64,000 nucleotides of DNA, taken from contig NC_063261.1 of the NCBI RefSeq assembly GCF_019578655.1, forward strand, positions 12,098,446-12,162,445. The letters are read 5' to 3'. Position numbers and translations under genes: made by a program. Below are positions 60,510 through 64,000 of this stretch, piece after piece. This stretch comes from Ricinus communis. Taxonomy: Eukaryota > Streptophyta > Magnoliopsida > Malpighiales > Euphorbiaceae. The number at the start of each line of letters is the position of its first letter. Within the stretch, counting starts at the first letter, position 1. Under the pieces are notes generated by a model. That model had not been told where the DNA came from and searched no databases. It saw only the letters and a list, made by a program, of their open reading frames with translations.

Positions 60510-60692
60510 CTGCAAATAATAAAATTCATAAAAAACTTGAGATGAAAGGATAGGAGTGGAGAGTTGATTGGTAGCCCTGCAAAATGATTCCACTCGAGCT
60601 TCTAAAGATGCATGAGTATCCCAATTCTTAGCACTCTCTCAGTTCCTAATCCCATTTTCCAACGCATCATACAATGAGTTTGAATTTAACAT
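60510..60692 (-). pseudogene. gag: Stub of the gag-derived frame in K
   Basis: From an ATG at 60692 the minus strand gives the start seen in H and A. Farther on, 'MESFCRATNQLSTPILSSQV' ends at FYEFY, where it jumps into the non-coding module 'ccactcctctacc'. Knuckle, LRSG and linker are all deleted, so K encodes nothing useful. Confidence 0.8.
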
Positions 60693-60814
60693 TGAACCTC
60701 CTTATCATTCATTACCTGAATCATAAACTTAACTAAATAAATATATACAAACAAAATAAAAATAAAAATGGCTAAATTAACAAATAGCAAATTTCACTCT
60801 AGTTTTCAAACAAT

Positions 60815-60832
60815 TCCCTGGCAACGGCGCCA
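60815..60832 (-). other. Primer binding site of K
   Basis: The minus strand reads TGGCGCCGTTGCCAGGGA, 17 of 18 to the perfect tRNA-Asp-type site, 6 bases from the LTR. Confidence 0.92.
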
Positions 60833-60838
60833 AAAACT

Positions 60839-62203
60839 TGATGTGTGCTATCTGTGTTAGCTACAATCTAAGGCAGTGTACCTATCGATGCAATCTAGCA
60901 CTAATGGCGAGTATCAAGGTTGTATTCCTCGGGAAAGTGAAAGCCTAGAGTTACTCCTTTGTTCTTTGTTATATTAACCTAAAATGAGTGATGAATAATT
61001 TCTAAACTAACTAATAGCTACAAGCTAAGTTCTAAGGGAGATGCAAGAGTAATTTATAACTAACATAACCAAGGCAAGAGAGCAAACCCAAAGGGAACCT
61101 AAACTAGTTGGCAATCAAACAAAAGATAAAGGATTGGTGAGTCTAATTATGCTACCCGTGGATGAATTCTTAATCGAATTTGGTTTCTCTATCGAGATAA
61201 CCGAATTCCTAAATCTAATAAGCTAAAGTTGGAATCTCTTCCTAACGATTGATTCTTAAATTAGCATTAAGCTTTAATCCACCTCTATTAAGGTTTGTTA
61301 ATTCTTAATCCGGCTAGTTAATTATCCTTATCTTTAAGTGATTATTAACTAGTTCTTGCTATTCAAAATTCCAATTGCCAATGGACTTCTCAATCACACA
61401 AAGCAATCTAAACACCACAATTCACAACGTCTCATCAACAATGCATTATCTTATTAATACTGAAAGCAAGAAGAATACAAAACTAACCCAAACAATCCAA
61501 CAATATAATACTAAGCAATATAGTAAAGAAATCCCAATGGATTTAATCAATCTAGCTAATCATGTTCATTATCAAAATACACAAGAATTCAATTACAATA
61601 ATGAGTAAAGGTAGAGAAAACTTGATTACACCCTTGGATGAGAGTAAACAGCCCCAATTCCTCTTGCTCAAATTGAATCGATTCTTGTTCCTCTTACTCG
61701 ATTTGAAAACCAATCTTCAATCTTTGAAGGGAATCCGATTGAAACCTTGATCCAAGTCTCCTTTTCCCTTGGTTTCAGCTCAGAAAACCCTTAGGGAGAG
61801 AAAAATTAGGGTTTGGGACGTTCTCCCTCGCTCTCTTTTTCTTTCCTCTTGCTCTTTCTTTTAATTAATTCGTCATGCCGCCACGAACACGGCCGTGTTC
61901 CTGTATGTGTTGGGAACACAGTTCGGTGTTCCTAGCCGTGTTCCCTAAGAACTTATTTTTCTTTTGTGTTTGATGACACCCAGCACGGCCATGTTCAGCT
62001 TCCTCATGCTCGTACTTAGCTTATTTCGGCAGCTTTGACATCCAATTATGCTCCAATTCTTCCCTTTATCATTCTTTGAGTTGTTTTGAACCTAATGCAC
62101 ACAAACAGACGCATAGGGTGAGTGTTGGGACCAATTCACATCCAAATGTCCATAAAATCAATCTTAAAAACCCCATTTAGACGTGTGTATTTTACGCACA
62201 TTA
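60839..62203 (-). repeat. 5' LTR of K
   Basis: The plus strand reads TGATGTGTGCTATC ... ACGCACATTA (terminal CA changed to TA), 1365 bp. It differs from the 3' LTR mainly by a missing segment in the CACGGCC block. Confidence 0.93.
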
Positions 62204-62437
62204 ATGTTGCTAAAATGTTTAAGAACATCTTCATAGACCCTTATCTTTCTAAATCCATATTTAGAGGGCCTATTAAGGCTTCAAACTTCTTTTTGGACAA
62301 TATCATGTACTTGTCTCTTGCCTCTTGAGTAATGCCCATCATTTTGTAGGGATGTCAAGGGAGGAAGCCAATGTATCTTGATCTAGGGCCTTACCTTTTC
62401 CCTCGTTTGCTTGAATAATGATTTTCTTAGAAGCCAT
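62204..62437 (-). pseudogene. Extra ORF of L, N-terminal part
   Basis: ATG at 62437 (MASKKIIIQANEGKGKALDQ), then a stop and a frame change. Near the K insertion another frame gives 'VYEDVLKHFSNIQM', which continues in 57636-57407. The start lies about 135 bases after a TATA-like sequence. See the C-terminal part for the family. Confidence 0.55.
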
Positions 62438-62870
62438 TAGCATAATGATATAAAGAATGAAGGAATAAAAAGAGTTGTTCTTAAGAAAGTGGTTTTTGGA
62501 GAAAAAGATTCAATAGTGAGAAAAAGGAAGATGAATATAAGTGAAATGCATGTAGAGATGATGAACGGGGGCATTTATAGCAAAAAACATATTAGAAAAT
62601 AGTAAAGTAATCTTTAAGAGGTGTAACTCCTCATAAATTTGTCAAATATAATGGTAGTATTTTTAAAAAAATTGCGCGTTTTGTAACTGCGATACATAGA
62701 GTACGATCGCGAAATTCAGATTTCTGTCAAAATGGCTAGTTTGACTAGCACCGGGACATTAGACATCACATTTTAAGCGATCACATCGCGACTGCGATTT
62801 TTGAAAATTCTGGAAAACTTAGAGAAAACTTAAACGTCATTCATTTGGCCCGTAAGATCATAATCCTCTT
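62438..62870 (-). promoter_or_regulatory. Promoter-like leader before the extra ORF of L
   Basis: The minus-strand TATA-like CTATAAATGC is at 62571-62580. Upstream (62690-62830) are gcgatcgcgaaa and 'gatcacatcgcgactgcgat' words like those in the LTR of L and in 40800-41160. It resembles LTR U3 in layout, which suggests a separate start for the extra ORF. Inference from layout only. Confidence 0.4.
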
Positions 62871-63020
62871 TATATGAATGGATATAAGGATAATGAATGC
62901 ATCATTGAGATTCATATTCATTTTCATTAAAAAAACACATATAGAAAAATCAATCAACCAATCAAGCATATTACTTAAGATAATTTCCATTAAACATACC
63001 AAGTTCTTTCTTAATGAAGT
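62871..63020. other. Spacer after Copia pol
   Basis: AT-rich, no feature seen. Confidence 0.4.
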
Positions 63021-64000
63021 TTAATCTTTCCTCACTAAGGGGCTTGGTGAAATATTAGCAAGTTGGTTATTATTGTTAATGAATTCTAACACCACATCAC
63101 CATTTTGCACATGATCGCTTAAAATATGATGCCTAATGTCTATGTGTTTACTCCTAGAATGTTGAATGGGGTTCTCAAAGAAGCTTATCGCACCAATATC
63201 ATCACATTTAATAGGTATACTACTAAGCACTTGGCTGTAATCCTTAAGTTGTTTTATCCATAGAATTTGAGTACAACAACACCCTGCTACCACATATTTC
63301 GGTTTGGCAGTGGTAAGGCAACCGAGACTTGCTTTCTACTAAACCAAGAAACTAGACATTCTCCTAAGAAATGGCAAGTTCCAGAAGTGCTCTTTCTATC
63401 TAAGAGACTACCTATATAGTCAGCATCAGAGAAGCCATCTATGTCAAATGATGTATCCTTTGGACACTAAAGACCTAAAATGCATAGTTCCATACAAATA
63501 TTTCAAAATTCTCTTGATGACATGCAAATGTGAATCTCTAGGACTAGGTTAAGATCGAGCATACAAACAAATAGTATACATAATATCGAGTCCAAAGACC
63601 ATGAGATAAAGTAGAGAGCCCATCATACCTCTATACTCTTTGCATCAATTGGCTTACCATTTTTATGTTTACCAATTTTCTTAATGTGCTCATCTATGTC
63701 TTGGTAATCTTGCATTCTTCCATTCCAAACTTTTTAAGATGTTTTTTAGTGTGCTTAGATTGGTTAATGAAGATGCCATCCTTGCTTTGTTTCATTTGCA
63801 ATCCTAGGAAAAGCTTGAGTTTTCTACCATGCTCATTTCAAATTCCCTAGACATATACTTAGAAGATTCAGTAGCACCAACTACTTTATCATGAATAAAA
63901 TTTTGACAATTAAAGTATCATAACTTTGAGTTTTCACAAAGAGTATAGTGTCAACCTTCCCGTTTAAAATACTATTTTATAGTAAAAATGTACTAAGCCT
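63021..64000 (-). pseudogene. pol: Copia pol, RT end and RNase H (broken, runs off the window)
   Basis: Minus strand near the right edge: 'EFEMSMVGKLKLFLGLQMKQ' (RT connection with FLGLQ), then 'KKFGMEECK'. Around 63480-63340 are pieces of RNase H ('GFSDADYIGS', 'DRKSTSGTCHFL', 'CLVSWFSRKQVSVAL'). The last open stretch (63293-63021) has 'QILWIKQLKDY', 'VPIKCDD'-like 'IPIKCDDIGAISFFENPIQH', 'SKHIDIRHHILSDHV' and 'VLEFINNNNQLANI', the standard Copia RNase H C-terminus. Frameshifts and stops are frequent. It would copy element RNA and remove the RNA strand. It is the only RT-related sequence in the window. Confidence 0.85.

Larger units (their letters stand above)
57637..62203 (-). mobile_element. 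Element K: complete small non-autonomous LTR element
   Basis: Minus-strand order is 5' LTR 60839-62203, PBS, a 1.8-kb internal region with only a stub of the gag-derived frame, polypurine tract and 3' LTR 57637-59047. It is flanked by ATGTT at 57632-57636 and ATGTT at 62204-62208, a perfect 5-bp duplication. The internal region lacks about 1.1 kb that H has between the knuckle and the 'ccactcctctaccac' module. It is inserted in the extra ORF of L. Confidence 0.95.
55181..64000 (-). mobile_element. Element L: Ty1/copia retrotransposon with an extra ORF, split by K
   Basis: On the minus strand, pol (RT end and RNase H) enters at the right edge and ends near 63021. A promoter-like leader (62438-62870) and an extra ORF follow (62437-62204, then 57636-56612 across K), then a polypurine tract and 3' LTR (56218 to about 55181). 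The LTR has the Copia-type context 'AAAAAGGGAGAGATTGTTAGCC'. Pol, LTR and ORF are all on one strand in the right order, which argues for one element. The 5' half is beyond the window. Confidence 0.7.

Overview
This window looks like the repeat-rich, non-genic DNA of a flowering plant, probably a eudicot; the species cannot be told from the sequence. It is AT-rich and I find no host gene, rRNA or tRNA gene. Almost all of it is LTR retrotransposon sequence, mostly decayed and inserted into one another. The signs are tRNA-Asp, tRNA-Met and tRNA-Arg type primer binding sites, polypurine tracts, TG..CA long terminal repeats, 5-bp target duplications, and gag, protease, integrase, chromodomain and Copia RT/RNase H remnants.

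Left part (1-31255). The oldest layer is a plus-strand Tat/Ogre-like element, here called F. It has a truncated 5' LTR (9407-10898), a PBS, a broken gag (13259-15212), an antisense plant-mobile-domain (PMD) pseudogene (about 26600-27830), a tandem-repeat 3' UTR (28776-28903) and a 3' LTR (29032-31255). Into it went a minus-strand chromovirus of Tekay/del type, element C (4094-9406), whose 3' LTR was in turn split by a minus-strand Athila-like element A1 (1-4093, running off the left edge). Also inside F are a solo LTR with a perfect CTAAG duplication (11364-12867), element A2 (15213-18499), element D (18500-about 23195, carrying an Athila-ORF1-like pseudogene), and a truncated plus-strand copy H (about 23196-26580).

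Middle (31256-41300). After about 2.3 kb of very AT-rich sequence with a 123-bp tandem repeat comes element A (33548-39268), a plus-strand copy with a perfect tRNA-Asp PBS. It abuts a degraded Copia-type LTR that itself contains an insertion.

Right part (about 41300-64000). A second Tat/Ogre-like LTR, O2 (minus strand), is cut into three pieces by element B (41873-49193, a gag-protease element fused directly to an integrase tail) and by an inverted pair of LTRs (50219-52360). Upstream of O2's LTR lie a second tandem-repeat array and a second PMD pseudogene. From about 55181 to the right edge is a minus-strand Copia element L with a 3' LTR, pol, and an extra ORF with its own promoter-like leader. 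That extra ORF is split by the complete 4.6-kb non-autonomous element K (57637-62203, perfect ATGTT duplication).

The common theme is non-autonomy. Apart from the Copia fragment at the right edge, no reverse transcriptase is recognisable. Families A and K share an internal structure that lacks capsid and pol, so they were presumably copied in trans by other elements. Another theme is that each family's LTR carries its own repeated palindromic word near its TATA box. All boundaries come from reading the sequence by eye; those given as 'about' are uncertain by tens to a few hundred bases.
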